Shown in pieces: positions 62,911-64,000 of a stretch of DNA of 64,000 bases. The position numbers and the translations under genes were made by a program. A model generated the notes under the pieces. It worked only from the letters and a program-made list of their open reading frames with translations. It searched no databases and was not told the origin of the DNA. Source of the DNA: Lepturacanthus savala (Eukaryota; Chordata; Actinopteri; Scombriformes; Trichiuridae); the NCBI GenBank assembly GCA_030544235.1, contig CM060464.1, forward strand, positions 191,001 to 255,000, in the 5' to 3' direction. Each line of letters begins with the position of its first letter. Positions within the stretch are counted from its first letter, which is position 1.

Positions 62911-63400
62911 GGTTAATCCGCTAACAAACCACAGTTTAACCTTCATGTGGTTTGAAGTGATTACAGGAAGTATAACCACTTATAAACACCTCTACTCTTT
63001 AGTTCTTCTTTTTTTTTCTCGTTCTGGGCAGCTCTGGAAATATTTGGCTCAAAATTAATTACTTCATGCTTCTTTTTCTTTTTTTCCTTCGTCTTTTGGC
63101 AATTAGGATTCCTACAAAGCTGAATCTTTACAGGACAAACGGCCCTTTCAGTCAGAGAAGGATCCTTTAGCGACTTCACTGAAAAGAGAAGTGGCCGCAC
63201 GAGTGAAAAGGAGGATCCCACTGTGGCAAATGATTATGAACATTTATTGATTCTATTAGCATTCATTATCGCGGAGGAGGACCCCCCCCCCCCCCGCAGC
63301 GTCTGGAATGAGCCCAGCCATGTCAGCAGGAGGCTAATTGGCATAAACATGCGATTGTAACGTTAGCGATGATTTAGTGCAGGTTTAAGCAGAGAAACAG
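62911..63400. other. Unrecognised spacer in the last intron
   Basis: No exon found; includes a run of 13 C at about 63282-63295. Confidence 0.4.
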
Positions 63401-63403
63401 CAC

Positions 63404-63528
63404 TGGGGGGGGTGTATTGGGTGGTGTGTGTGTGTATGTGTGTGTGTGTGGGGGGGGTGTATTGGGTGGTGTGTGTGTGTGGGGGGGTGTATTGGGTGGT
63501 GTGTGTGTGTGTGTGTGGGGGGGGGGGG
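63404..63528. repeat. GGGTGTATTGGGTGGTG/TG tandem repeat
   Basis: Three diverging copies of GGGTGTATTGGGTGGTGTGT with variable TG and G runs (up to about 11 G). Unstable-looking and G4-prone. Confidence 0.9.
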
Positions 63529-63634
63529 TCTAATCCCACGGCTGCTGAGGGGACTTTTGTTTGCTCGGTGGCGGAGGTGAAGAGGTCGAGGTGAGTTCTA
63601 GAGACTCTGAGTGTCTGTCACAGACCTACGAACA

Positions 63635-63960
63635 GTAGAGCTGCAAACATTCATTAACTGATTATTCAACAACTGTTTCTGATGAGTCCATTCATCAAAT
63701 TCTGTCTTTTTTTTTAAAGAACACAAATTTCCTTGTTCAAGCTTCTCAGATCTGAGTGTTTTCTGGTTCAGGAGGGTTTTATACAGTTTACATTAGAGCT
63801 GCAGCCATTATATAATAAAACATCTAAATTCTCTGGTTCCAGCTTCTCTTCTGATTATTTCCTGGTTTCTTTAGTCTCTATAATAATAAACTGATCTTTG
63901 AATTCCATTTTATCCATTTTATGAACCAAACAACTAATCGATTAATCATTTAATGTCAAT
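63635..63960 (+). mobile_element. MITE-like family A copies near the window end
   Basis: TAGAGCTGCAAACATTCATT starts one copy; a second start, AGAGCTGCAGCCATTATA at about 63796, begins another with the CTCTGGTTCCAGCTTCTC middle and AACTAATCGATTAATC end, suggesting nesting or tandem insertion. Confidence 0.65.
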
Positions 63961-64000
63961 GGATAATGTGTAATGTTGTGTACCCTTAAAACCAGACGTG

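Overview
This window looks like teleost fish genomic DNA, probably a spiny-rayed (percomorph) fish. It is AT-rich and full of CA/TA/TTC microsatellites, large minisatellites, short TIR-bearing transposons and non-LTR retroposon fragments. One well conserved vertebrate gene runs through it on the plus strand, cut into small GT-AG exons.

The gene is a P4-ATPase, the phospholipid flippase catalytic subunit, and its residues match ATP8A1 better than ATP8A2. I found 14 consecutive exons (10657-10729, 19052-19157, 21340-21422, 22940-22989, 23291-23360, 24626-24710, 25667-25806, 27861-27999, 33311-33375, 40123-40295, 43802-43985, 49092-49202, 56803-56877, 59314-59436). Their phases are compatible across every junction and they join into 1477 nt, or 492 whole codons. 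The fragment runs from just after the phosphorylation-loop region, through the nucleotide-binding and phosphorylation domains, to the membrane segments around TM5/TM6. The start codon, TM1-TM4, the DKTGT motif and the C-terminal membrane and regulatory part were not found, so the gene is open at both sides.

Region by region: 1-10.6 kb has no recognised exon. It holds an acidic-type triplet array, 21-bp and 45-bp minisatellites, a large inverted repeat (about 4.05-5.22 kb), a 2.5-kb TTATAGGG/TTAGGG array and a transposon with its own minisatellite. From 10.6 to 19 kb lies the first exon behind a TTC array, then a large intron with a 4.6-kb 12-bp minisatellite. From 19 to 28 kb there is a compact cluster of eight exons counting the one at 19052 and the one at 27861. 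From 28 to 60 kb six exons sit in long introns packed with arrays (19-bp, TCAGGG/TTAGGG, TCC, CTG, 18-bp, TAG, 33-bp, TTC), MITE-like copies, a piggyBac-type TTAA element and a reverse-transcriptase relic. From 60 to 64 kb there are more repeats and no recognised exon.

The most notable observations are: a family of hAT-like nonautonomous transposons with 8-bp target duplications, whose interior 31-32-bp unit has expanded into minisatellites in several copies; an exon whose acceptor directly follows about 64 TTC units, which pushes the nearest possible branch-point adenine about 200 nt upstream; and several other cases where tandem arrays seem to have grown out of transposon sequence. No prokaryotic-type genes, operons, CRISPR arrays, rRNA or tRNA were seen.
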